A stretch of 11,610 bases of DNA from a bacterium (GTDB taxonomy: Bacteria > Chloroflexota > Dormibacteria > UBA8260 > Bog-877), in assembly GCA_021802115.1 (NCBI GenBank), contig JAKABA010000120.1, positions 1-11,610 on the forward strand. Direction: 5' to 3'. Below the pieces are notes generated by a model, which did no database searches, was not told the DNA's origin, and was given only the letters and a program-made list of their open reading frames with translations. Of the stretch, positions 1 to 6,060 are shown piece after piece. The position numbers were made by a program, and so were the translations under genes. Positions within the stretch are counted from its first letter, which is position 1; each line of letters opens with the position of its first letter.

Positions 1-1756
1 GGCCGCTGAGCAGCCGGTTGTACTGCTCCTCCAGCCCCGCCTGGCCCAGGATCGCCCCGCTCGGCAGCAGACCGAACTGCCTCACCTGCTGGGGGGTCTC
101 CACGCCGGTGTACCCCAGGATCGGTCCGAGCAGAGCCCCGTAGGGATACACACGGCCCAGGACCGGCTCCACCATGACAGCCGGGATGTCGGCCGACTGG
201 AGCAGGGTCGCCCTGACCGTGGAGAGCCGGGCGGCGAGGGTGACCGTCCAGCCACCATCCGTGGGCTGGGCCATCTCCCGGGCGAGCTGGGTGCGGGTCT
301 GGCCGAGCAGCCTGGCCAGATCTCCGAGGTCGTGGGCCGGGACCAGCTGCGGGATCGCCACCACCTGGTCGACGGCGGGATCGGCGGCGAGCACCTGGCC
401 GTGGCGGTCCTCGATCACCCCGCGCTCCGGCGTGATGGGGATGTAGCGGGTCACCTCCTGGATGGCGGCCTGGTGCAGCTGCGCCCCCTTCAGGACCTGA
501 AGCTGGTACGCGAATCCGCCGAACATCAGCAGCCCCAGCGCCAGCGCCGCCGAGAGGGTGCGCACCAGGCGGGGACGGCTGGCCAGCCGGGTGGGGATGC
601 GCCAGAGGGGCCGGCGCTCGGCGTCCAGACGGCCCGCGAGGATGAACCCGAACGCCGCCATGTGCGCGACTGTCACCGTTCCGCCGTAGGCGAGGAACGG
701 GATCGGGACCCCCGCCAGGGGCAGCAGACCGAGGTTCCCGCCGACCGACAGGAGGACCTCGCCACCCACCAGCACCGCCATCACCCCGGCTATCAGCGAC
801 GCCTGCAGGGTCCGGGAGTGGGTGGCGGCGGACACCAGCCGCCAGACCAGGACCAACACCGCCAGGAGGGCGATCCCACCGGTTATAAGTCCGAACTGCT
901 CCACCAGGCTGGCGAAGGCCAGGTCGGTCTCCCGGGCCGGCAGATAGGAGGCCAGCAGGTGGCCGATCGAGGAGTGGCCGATCCCCAGCAGTCCGCCGGA
1001 GGCGATCGCGATGTGCGACTGCAGCAGGGTGAAGCCCCCGGAGGTGCCGTTGGCGCCTCCGTTCAGGTAGGCGTGCAGGCGGGCCAGCTGGTACGGACGG
1101 AGCAGCTTCAGGCCGACCGGCAGCAGGAGCAGCCCCGCGACCGTCAGCCCGGCCAGGACCCGGAGTCGCACCCGGCCCAGGACCAGGGAGGCCAGCACGA
1201 TCAGGCAGAGCAGGGCGGAGGTGCTGAGGTCCGGCTCCAGGAGGGTGAGCCCGATGGGTGGGACGGCCAGCGCCAGGGTCAGACCCACCCGCTGGCGCTC
1301 CTTCCACTCGCGGTGCGACATCACCTCCGCCAGCAGGAGGATCAGCCCCAGCTCCGCCAGCTCTGACGGCTGGATCAGGACCCCCAGGTCGATCCAGCGC
1401 TTGGCGCCGTAGGCGTCGACGCCGTGGACCGCCACCCCCAGGAGCAGCACCACCGAGCCCAGGTAGGCCAGCCGGCCCAGCCAGTTCCACCAGCGGCTGG
1501 GCGTCCGCCAGGCCCAGACCAGCACGCCCAGGCCGAGCACCACCGTCATGCTCTGATGGATCGCCAGGGATCGGTCCCCGACCGCCACCAGGTTCATGAC
1601 CCCGAGCACGCAGAGGACCAGGATCGCCCCGACCATGAAGGGATCGAGCGCGGGCACGGCGCTCTGGATCATTGGGCCGACGCGGGCAGCCTGGGCCAGT
1701 GGATTCTGGCGCTGGCGCCGGAGGAGTCGGGGACGGCCTCGAGACATGGGGAGCAT
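1..1756 (-). CDS. SEDS (RodA/FtsW) - class B PBP fusion, 3' end cut off
   Basis: One uninterrupted frame of 585 codons runs from ATG 1756 (or ATG 1747, same frame) off the left edge. Residues ~30-385 are a SEDS glycosyltransferase with about ten membrane segments. SEDS motifs: GAKRWIDLG (117-125, W121), QPSE just after it, LEPD (173-176), LPARETD (272-278, D278 matching the catalytic extracellular Asp of RodA/FtsW) and LPLAGVPIPFLAYGG (345-359). A further hydrophobic segment (~401-421) is followed by class B PBP dimerisation-domain signatures: ERGVIEDRHG (444-453) and, near the cut, LGQAGLEEQYN. The transpeptidase domain would lie outside the window. SEDS proteins polymerise lipid II outside the membrane and normally pair with a separate bPBP; in many actinobacteria rodA precedes pbpA, the same order as the domains here. 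The topology works, because the SEDS C-terminus is cytoplasmic and the PBP helix then re-exports the chain. No clear Shine-Dalgarno or promoter was found upstream. RodA-like versus FtsW-like role is unresolved. Confidence 0.92.
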   Translation of the reverse strand, partial: MLPMSRGRPRLLRRQRQNPLAQAARVGPMIQSAVPALDPFMVGAILVLCVLGVMNLVAVGDRSLAIHQSMTVVLGLGVLVWAWRTPSRWWNWLGRLAYLGSVVLLLGVAVHGVDAYGAKRWIDLGVLIQPSELAELGLILLLAEVMSHREWKERQRVGLTLALAVPPIGLTLLEPDLSTSALLCLIVLASLVLGRVRLRVLAGLTVAGLLLLPVGLKLLRPYQLARLHAYLNGGANGTSGGFTLLQSHIAIASGGLLGIGHSSIGHLLASYLPARETDLAFASLVEQFGLITGGIALLAVLVLVWRLVSAATHSRTLQASLIAGVMAVLVGGEVLLSVGGNLGLLPLAGVPIPFLAYGGTVTVAHMAAFGFILAGRLDAERRPLWRIPTRLASRPRLVRTLSAALALGLLMFGGFAYQLQVLKGAQLHQAAIQEVTRYIPITPERGVIEDRHGQVLAADPAVDQVVAIPQLVPAHDLGDLARLLGQTRTQLAREMAQPTDGGWTVTLAARLSTVRATLLQSADIPAVMVEPVLGRVYPYGALLGPILGYTGVETPQQVRQFGLLPSGAILGQAGLEEQYNRLLSG

Positions 1757-1888
1757 CCGGAAGAGGGCTTTGACGCGACAACCACGGGAGCGAGCGCCCT
1801 CCCCAGCGCCTTGCCGACTCCAACGCGCACAGCCGGCGTGGCGTTTCGCCCAAGTTAATCTTGGCACCTAACACCGCCGCCCGCACCC

Positions 1889-1917
1889 TTAGAACTGATG
1901 CTGGTGGCGCCTACACT
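1889..1917 (+). promoter_or_regulatory. Candidate leaderless promoter of the receiver gene
   Basis: TTAGAA (1889-1894), a 17-base spacer and TACACT (1912-1917) form a weak -35 and a good -10. If the last base of the -10 is position -7, transcription starts exactly at the GTG at 1924, so the mRNA would have no leader. No strong Shine-Dalgarno precedes that GTG, which fits. The rest of 1757-1923, between the divergent genes, shows no convincing promoter for the minus-strand fusion gene. Confidence 0.5.
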
Positions 1918-1923
1918 CAAGAG

Positions 1924-2307
1924 GTGTCCGAAACCTTGCCCGCCCACATCGTTCTGGCCGAGGACGAGCCGATGATCGGGCGCATCCTGGAGTTCAAGCT
2001 GGACCGGGAGGGGCACCGGGTCAGCTGGGTCCGGACGGCCGCCGAGGCGGAGCGGGTCTGCCGGGAGGAGCACGTGGATCTGCTCCTCTGCGACGTGACC
2101 CTGGAGGAGGACGGGCGAATCCTGTGCCGGCGGCTGGTGGAGTCCGGCCACTCGCCCCGCGCCGGGGTGGTGCTGATGCCGGAACAGCGCAGCCCCGACG
2201 GTGAGCGGCTGGCGCTGGAAGCCGGGGCCCGGGCGGTCGTGGTCAAGCCCTTCAAACCCACGATCGTGGCGGCCAAGATCAGGGAGCTGCTGGACACCCC
2301 CGGCTGA
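1924..2307 (+). CDS. Stand-alone response regulator receiver domain protein
   Basis: A 127-residue protein made of a single CheY-like receiver domain without an output domain. The acidic pair D14-E15 (AEDEP), the phospho-acceptor D57 (LLCDVT) and the lysine K108 (VVKPF) are all in place. The usual Thr/Ser at the end of strand 4 is missing: the sequence reads VVLMPE around 82-87. Such proteins relay phosphate or act by protein contact in the cytoplasm. No histidine kinase is nearby, so the partner is unknown. The start at GTG 1924 was chosen because the receiver fold begins a few residues later and a -10 element lies just upstream. An in-frame TTG at 1861 would add 21 unstructured residues encoded across that promoter. 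It is divergent from the SEDS-PBP gene and could be linked to it, but nothing in the sequence shows this. Confidence 0.85.
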   Translation: MSETLPAHIVLAEDEPMIGRILEFKLDREGHRVSWVRTAAEAERVCREEHVDLLLCDVTLEEDGRILCRRLVESGHSPRAGVVLMPEQRSPDGERLALEAGARAVVVKPFKPTIVAAKIRELLDTPG

Positions 2308-2348
2308 CGCGAGTCGGGCTCGCACCCGTTGGGCCCACGGGAGGTGCC

Positions 2349-2369
2349 CGCCCCGGGCCGGCCGGGGCG
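2349..2369. terminator. GC hairpin between convergent genes
   Basis: CGCCCCGG (2349-2356) pairs with CCGGGGCG (2362-2369) around a 5-base loop, in the 78-base gap between the convergent receiver and DUF971 genes. There is no T-tract on either strand, so it is only a candidate bidirectional terminator. Chance pairing is common at this GC content. Confidence 0.3.
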
Positions 2370-2385
2370 CGGCGGGCCGCCGCGG

Positions 2386-2721
2386 TCAGCCGCTCTTGGT
2401 GGTGCCCAGCCCGCTCAGGAGCTCGAAGCGGTAGATCCCGGTGTCGTGGCCGTCCGCCCACACCACCTTGAGGCCGTAGTTCCCCACCAGGGCGATGTCG
2501 GCGAGCTCGTCCTCCCCCGGATGGAGCTCGGGATCCAATTGGAACCGGCCCGGGGCTCCCAGCTCACCCTTGCAGCTGGCGCAGGGGCACGCCCGGCGCA
2601 GCTGCGCAAAGGGGATCCGGGTCTCAGCTCCCCCCCGCCAGACCACGACCAGGGACCGCTCGCCCTCGTCGTAGTCGAACCGGGTCGGAACCGGTGCGGC
2701 CGCCGTGGTGTCCTCGCTCAT
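2386..2721 (-). CDS. DUF971 (GBBH-like N-terminal domain) protein
   Basis: A 111-residue protein consisting essentially of one DUF971 domain. Visible hallmarks are a cysteine cluster RRACPCASCKGE (C45, C47, C50) and the C-terminal motif VGNYGLKVVWADGHDTGIY (79-97). The domain also occurs at the N-terminus of gamma-butyrobetaine hydroxylase, where the cysteines bind zinc, and fused to Mrp/ApbC iron-sulfur carrier proteins. The free-standing form has no settled function. Zinc or Fe-S binding by the cysteines is an inference from the family. The ATG at 2721 has only a weak AGG upstream. The gene is divergent from glpX across 68 bases and convergent with the receiver gene. Confidence 0.88.
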   Translation of the reverse strand: MSEDTTAAAPVPTRFDYDEGERSLVVVWRGGAETRIPFAQLRRACPCASCKGELGAPGRFQLDPELHPGEDELADIALVGNYGLKVVWADGHDTGIYRFELLSGLGTTKSG

Positions 2722-2774
2722 CCTGACATCATGGGCCGGCCGGTCCCACCCATGCAGCGGCCGCCCCCACCCGC

Positions 2775-2780
2775 TATCCT
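2775..2780 (+). promoter_or_regulatory. -10 element of glpX
   Basis: TATCCT lies 9 bases before the glpX ATG, so the predicted start of transcription (about 2787) leaves a leader of only 3 bases. No Shine-Dalgarno is visible and no clear -35 is present. It has the same geometry as the elements before 1924 and 7804. Confidence 0.5.
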
Positions 2781-2789
2781 GACCGCGCC

Positions 2790-3815
2790 ATGGCGACGCC
2801 TCCAGAGCTCAGCTCCGCGCACGTTCTCACCACCGACCCGGGGACCCCGACAGACCGCAACCTCGCCCTGGAGCTGGTCCGGGTGACCGAGGGAGCGGCG
2901 ATGTCGGCGGCGCGCTTCATGGGCCGCGATGACAAGATCGCGGCCGACCGCGCCGCCGTCGAGTCGATGCGCCGGAGCCTGTCCTACGTGGACATGTCGG
3001 GGGTGGTGAAGATCGGCGAGGGGGAGAAGGACCAGGCCCCGATGCTCTACATCGGGGAGGAGGTCGGCAACGGCAACCCGCCCCTGGTGGATGTCGCGGT
3101 TGACCCGATCGACGGCACCAGGCTGGTGGCGCGGGGCCTGCCGGGGGGCATCGCCACGGTGGCCCTGGCCGACCGGGACAGCCTGCTGCAGACCCACTGC
3201 TTCTACATGGAGAAGCTGGTGGTCGGGCCGCGCGCCAAGGGGTCCATCGACCTGCGCCGCACCACCGCTGAGAACCTCCAGCGGATCGCGGCCGCCGAGG
3301 AGTGCCATGTCGAGGATCTCACGGTGGTGGTGCTCGACCGGCCCCGGCACGAGCGCCTGCTGGCAGAGATCCGCCAGGTCGGGGCCCGGGTGATGCTCAT
3401 CTCCGACGGCGATGTCGCGGCCGGGATCATGGCGGCGCTGCCCGAGCGGACCGGCATCAACGTCCTGATGGGGATCGGGGGCGCCACCGAGGCGGTGCTC
3501 ACGTCCTGCGCGGTCCGCTGCATCGGCGGCGACATGCAGTGCCGGCTCATGCCGCGCGACCCGGAGGAGCGCCGGATGGTGGAGGAGGAGGGCTTCGACC
3601 CCGACCACGTCTTCGAGGCCGAGGAGCTCTCCGGTGGCCACAACATCTTCTTCGCCGCCACGGGGATCACCGATGGCGAGATGCTGGGAGGGGTCAGATT
3701 CGCCGGGGAGAGGGTGGAGACCCACTCGGTGGTGATGCGCTCGTACAGCGGCACCATCCGCTGGATCGATGTCGTCCACGACCTCTCCAAGCTGCGGGCG
3801 CGCTCGAGCGGCTGA
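2790..3815 (+). CDS. glpX: Class II fructose-1,6-bisphosphatase
   Basis: A 341-residue protein of the GlpX family, which hydrolyses fructose-1,6-bisphosphate to fructose-6-phosphate in gluconeogenesis using divalent metal ions in the cytoplasm. Diagnostic stretches are the N-terminal ALELVRVTEGAAMSAARFMG, KIGEGEKDQAP (74-84) and the metal-binding DPIDGT (105-110). Later come GIGGATEAV and CIGGDMQ in the second half of the protein. The length is normal for the family (about 320-345). ATG 2790 is the natural start, with a -10 element immediately upstream. About 20 extra N-terminal residues precede the conserved core. pckA, the other committed gluconeogenic enzyme, is 0.7 kb downstream, separated by an oppositely oriented CBS gene. 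In organisms with a Calvin cycle this enzyme can double as a sedoheptulose bisphosphatase, but no other cycle gene is seen here. Confidence 0.96.
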   Translation: MATPPELSSAHVLTTDPGTPTDRNLALELVRVTEGAAMSAARFMGRDDKIAADRAAVESMRRSLSYVDMSGVVKIGEGEKDQAPMLYIGEEVGNGNPPLVDVAVDPIDGTRLVARGLPGGIATVALADRDSLLQTHCFYMEKLVVGPRAKGSIDLRRTTAENLQRIAAAEECHVEDLTVVVLDRPRHERLLAEIRQVGARVMLISDGDVAAGIMAALPERTGINVLMGIGGATEAVLTSCAVRCIGGDMQCRLMPRDPEERRMVEEEGFDPDHVFEAEELSGGHNIFFAATGITDGEMLGGVRFAGERVETHSVVMRSYSGTIRWIDVVHDLSKLRARSSG

Positions 3816-3829
3816 GCCGAGCGGGCTCA
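3813..3829. terminator. Hairpin spanning both convergent stop codons
   Basis: TGAGCC (3813-3818) and GGCTCA (3824-3829) form a 6-bp stem with loop GAGCG. The left arm starts with the glpX stop codon and the right arm ends with the reverse complement of the CBS-gene stop codon. It may be a compact bidirectional terminator, but it lacks a T-tract. Confidence 0.3.
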
Positions 3830-4327
3830 CATCCCGTGGGGGGCCGCCTCCAGTCTGAAGCCGATCGACGCATCGCAGCTGGGGCAGGTCGCGGGCGGCT
3901 CCAGGCCGCGCTGGGTCGCCCCGCAGTGGTGACAGGACCACTGGTGCTGGGCGAAGAAGGTGACCAGGTCGGTGCGGGAGATGAGCCCGACCAGCTTGCC
4001 GTGGCGGACCACCGGGAGCCGACGGATCCGCTCGCTCATCAGCACCTCGGCGACCTCCGCCAGCGGCACCTGCTCCTCCACCGTGCGTGGGTTGGGGGTC
4101 ATGATCTCGGCCACGGTGCGGCCACGCTTGCGGACCACGTCCATCTCACTCACCACGCCCACCACCCGCTGATGGTCGTCGACCACCGGCATGCCGGTGA
4201 TGTGATGGTGGTGCAGCTGGTGCGCGACCTCCTCCACGGTCAGGTCGGGAGTTGCGGTGATCACCGCCTTGGTCATCATCGCGGCCACCGTCGCCTCGCT
4301 GCTCGTGGTGCCGTCCGGATCAGCCAT
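3827..4327 (-). CDS. Tandem CBS-domain protein with C-terminal zinc ribbon
   Basis: A 166-residue cytoplasmic protein. Residues ~16-70 and ~75-127 are two CBS motifs (MTKAVITATPDLTVEEVA..GMPVVDD..VVGVVSEMDV, then MTPNPRTVEE..RRLPVVRHGKLVGLISRTDLV). Together they form a Bateman module of the kind that binds AMP, ATP or similar ligands. A four-cysteine knuckle follows (C132-x2-C135, C148-x2-C151) and should bind one zinc. No enzymatic domain is present, so it is probably a ligand-sensing regulator. The ATG at 4327 has a strong Shine-Dalgarno (GGGAGGT on the minus strand, 4336-4342) at 8-base spacing. It lies between glpX and pckA, converging on the first with an 11-base gap and divergent from the second. 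Energy sensing linked to gluconeogenesis is a guess from position only. Confidence 0.9.
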   Translation of the reverse strand: MADPDGTTSSEATVAAMMTKAVITATPDLTVEEVAHQLHHHHITGMPVVDDHQRVVGVVSEMDVVRKRGRTVAEIMTPNPRTVEEQVPLAEVAEVLMSERIRRLPVVRHGKLVGLISRTDLVTFFAQHQWSCHHCGATQRGLEPPATCPSCDASIGFRLEAAPHGM

Positions 4328-4414
4328 GACTCGGTACCTCCCTCAATTCCCCAGGGCCCACCTGATCAGCGCCCCAGGCAGAGCGGGAGCCCCTGCCAAG
4401 ACTCTAAGGGGATG

Positions 4415-4442
4415 GGGGGAGAGCGCGGTGGCGCTCTCCCTC
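4415..4442. promoter_or_regulatory. Perfect inverted repeat in the pckA promoter region
   Basis: GGGAGAGCGC (4417-4426) and GCGCTCTCCC (4431-4440) form a perfect 10-bp inverted repeat around GGTG. One GU pair and one GC pair further out extend it to 4415-4442. It lies about 22-45 bases before the inferred pckA transcription start, over the place a -35 box would occupy, in the 170-base gap between the divergent CBS gene and pckA. No T-tract follows, so an operator for a dimeric regulator is more likely than a terminator. Confidence 0.5.
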
Positions 4443-4449
4443 GAATTGC

Positions 4450-4457
4450 GATAATCT
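4450..4457 (+). promoter_or_regulatory. -10 region of pckA
   Basis: GATAAT (4450-4455), overlapping TAATCT (4452-4457), is the best -10 match in the gap and would start transcription near 4462-4464. That gives a leader of about 35 bases ending in the pckA ribosome binding site. No -35 box is recognisable; its place is taken by the inverted repeat at 4417-4440, which suggests an activated or operator-controlled promoter. Confidence 0.5.
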
Positions 4458-4485
4458 GCCGCGGTTGCCACCCGCGGGAGAGCTT

Positions 4486-4493
4486 GAGGAGGT
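4486..4493 (+). promoter_or_regulatory. Shine-Dalgarno that fixes the pckA start
   Basis: GAGGAGGT sits 4 bases before ATG 4498 and decides in favour of that start over the in-frame ATG at 4465, which has no ribosome binding site and falls at the predicted transcription start. Confidence 0.8.
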
Positions 4494-4497
4494 CGCC

Positions 4498-6057
4498 ATG
4501 ACCCAGGTCGCGGATCCCTACACCCCCAGGGCGCGTTCGGTGCGCCGCCGCCCTTCCCAGGCCGAGCTGCGCGAACTGACCGCCGCGATGCCGACCGCCC
4601 GCCACACCGCCTACGACAACTACAACGTGCAGACCAAGGTTTTGGCGCGCAGCACCGACTCCACCTACATCATCTCCGACCATCCTGAGTTCACCTCCAG
4701 CCAGACGATCTCGGTCGCGGAGGGCAGGCGGGTGGCCGAGCTGCAGGAGGATTACCTGCGCGGACGCGACGTCGTGGTCATCGACGGGTACATCGGCAAC
4801 GACCCCGAGTTCCGCTGCCCGGCCCGCCTGGTGATGGATCAAGCCTGGGCCAACATCGCCGGCATGCAGGACCACCTCCTCTTCCAGGACGAGTCGGTGG
4901 GAGATGGGTTCGCGCCCTGGTTCACCCTGATCTACACCCCCGGCCTCGCCGCTCCGGGATATCCCAACCAGCGCCTGATCGCGGTGGACCTCGAGGCCGG
5001 CATCACCCGGGTCCTCAACTCCGACTACTTCGGGGAGTCCAAGAAGGGGCTGCTGCGCATGTGGAACAAGCTGGTGTACGAGCGGGGAGGCCTGGCGCTG
5101 CACGCGGGCTGCAAGGTGGTGCCGACCAGCTCCGGCGAGCGCACCCTGCTCATCGTGGGGCTGTCCGGAACCGGCAAGACCACCACCACCTTCACCCGCC
5201 AGAACGACAGCAAGCCCGTGCAGGACGACTTCGTCGCCCTGATGCCCGGGGGGCGCGTCTACGGAAGCGAGAACGGCTGCTTCGCCAAGACCTATGCCCT
5301 AAGCGCCGAGGATGAGCCCACCATCCACGCCGCGGTCACCTCTCCGGTCGCCTACCTCGAGAACGTGTCGCAGAAGGAGGTCGACGGGCCGGTCGACTTC
5401 TTTGACGAGAGCTACACCCAGAACGGCCGGGCGGTGTTCCCCATGAGCGCGCTCGGGTGGTCCAAGGATGCCGGGGAGGCGCCCCCGGTCAGCGCTCTGC
5501 TGATCCTCAACCGCAACGACGGGATCATCCCGGCGGTGGCGCGGCTCTCGGTGGAGCAGGCGGCGACCTACTTCATGCTGGGCGAGACCAAGGGAACCGC
5601 GGCCGGAGGGGCCGCCGAGGCGGGCAAGTCACTGCGGGTGCCGGGCACGAATCCCTTCTTCCCACTGCTCCATGCCCAGCAGGGCAACCGGTTCCGGGAG
5701 CTGCACCAGAGCGGCGGTTTCGAAGTCTTCCTGCTCAACACCGGCTCGGTCGGCGGCGGTGAGCAGGACCCCAGGGCCAAGAAGGTTCGGATCGCAGCCT
5801 CGTCGGCGGTGGTCAAGGCGATCGCCGAGGGGACCATCGCCTGGGAGCGAGACCCCGACTTCGGCTACGAGGTGGCGACCGCGGTGCCGGGGATCGAGGA
5901 CGAGGAGCTGCTCCGCCCCCGGCTGCTGTACCGCCGCCAGGGCCGGGAGGCCGAGCACCAAGAGGCGGTGGAGCGGCTGCGGCGGGAGCGCCGCGAATAC
6001 CTGGAGCGCTTCCCGGGCCTGGACCAGCGCCTGCTCGACGCTCTCCAAGACCGGTAA
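4498..6057 (+). CDS. pckA: Phosphoenolpyruvate carboxykinase (ATP), divergent type
   Basis: A 519-residue cytoplasmic enzyme that converts oxaloacetate and ATP to PEP, CO2 and ADP, the entry step of gluconeogenesis. The ATP-type active site is present: R51 (LARST, in place of the usual RSPxDKF), GESKKG (lysines 182-183), H202 (LALHAG), P-loop LSGTGKTT (222-229), the acidic pair D243-D244 (QDDF), ENGCFAKT (258-265) and R311 (NGRAVFP). Further family blocks are LNRNDGIIPAVARLS and FMLGETKGTAAGG. Several are altered from the textbook enzyme. For example, QDDFVAL replaces the usual GDDEHGW and the lysine/aspartate of RSPxDKF is gone. It ends in a charged, probably helical tail (~485-519). It is first in a likely operon with the next three genes (gaps of 3 and 10 bases, then an overlap). 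A paralogue with altered substrate use is possible but less likely. Confidence 0.9.
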   Translation: MTQVADPYTPRARSVRRRPSQAELRELTAAMPTARHTAYDNYNVQTKVLARSTDSTYIISDHPEFTSSQTISVAEGRRVAELQEDYLRGRDVVVIDGYIGNDPEFRCPARLVMDQAWANIAGMQDHLLFQDESVGDGFAPWFTLIYTPGLAAPGYPNQRLIAVDLEAGITRVLNSDYFGESKKGLLRMWNKLVYERGGLALHAGCKVVPTSSGERTLLIVGLSGTGKTTTTFTRQNDSKPVQDDFVALMPGGRVYGSENGCFAKTYALSAEDEPTIHAAVTSPVAYLENVSQKEVDGPVDFFDESYTQNGRAVFPMSALGWSKDAGEAPPVSALLILNRNDGIIPAVARLSVEQAATYFMLGETKGTAAGGAAEAGKSLRVPGTNPFFPLLHAQQGNRFRELHQSGGFEVFLLNTGSVGGGEQDPRAKKVRIAASSAVVKAIAEGTIAWERDPDFGYEVATAVPGIEDEELLRPRLLYRRQGREAEHQEAVERLRRERREYLERFPGLDQRLLDALQDR

Positions 6058-6060
6058 CCG

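Noticed and set aside
332..1366. Long plus-strand open frame
   Set aside because: It is antisense to the SEDS-PBP gene, very rich in Gln/Gly/Arg and has no recognisable motif; long shadow frames are expected at this GC content.
1861..1923. TTG 1861 as the start of the receiver gene
   Set aside because: It would add 21 non-conserved residues and encode them across the -35/-10 region; GTG 1924 fits the domain boundary better.
2718..3941. 407-codon minus-strand open frame
   Set aside because: It lies opposite glpX, whose family motifs are unambiguous; the translation is low-complexity His/Asp/Arg-rich sequence.
4394..4399. TTGGCA on the minus strand as a -35 box for the CBS gene
   Set aside because: No acceptable -10 hexamer lies 16-19 bases downstream.
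4415..4442. Inverted repeat read as an intrinsic terminator
   Set aside because: There is no T-tract on either strand and no gene ends here; the flanking genes are divergent.
4465..4497. ATG 4465 as the start of pckA
   Set aside because: No ribosome binding site, and it falls at the predicted transcription start; ATG 4498 has a near-perfect Shine-Dalgarno.
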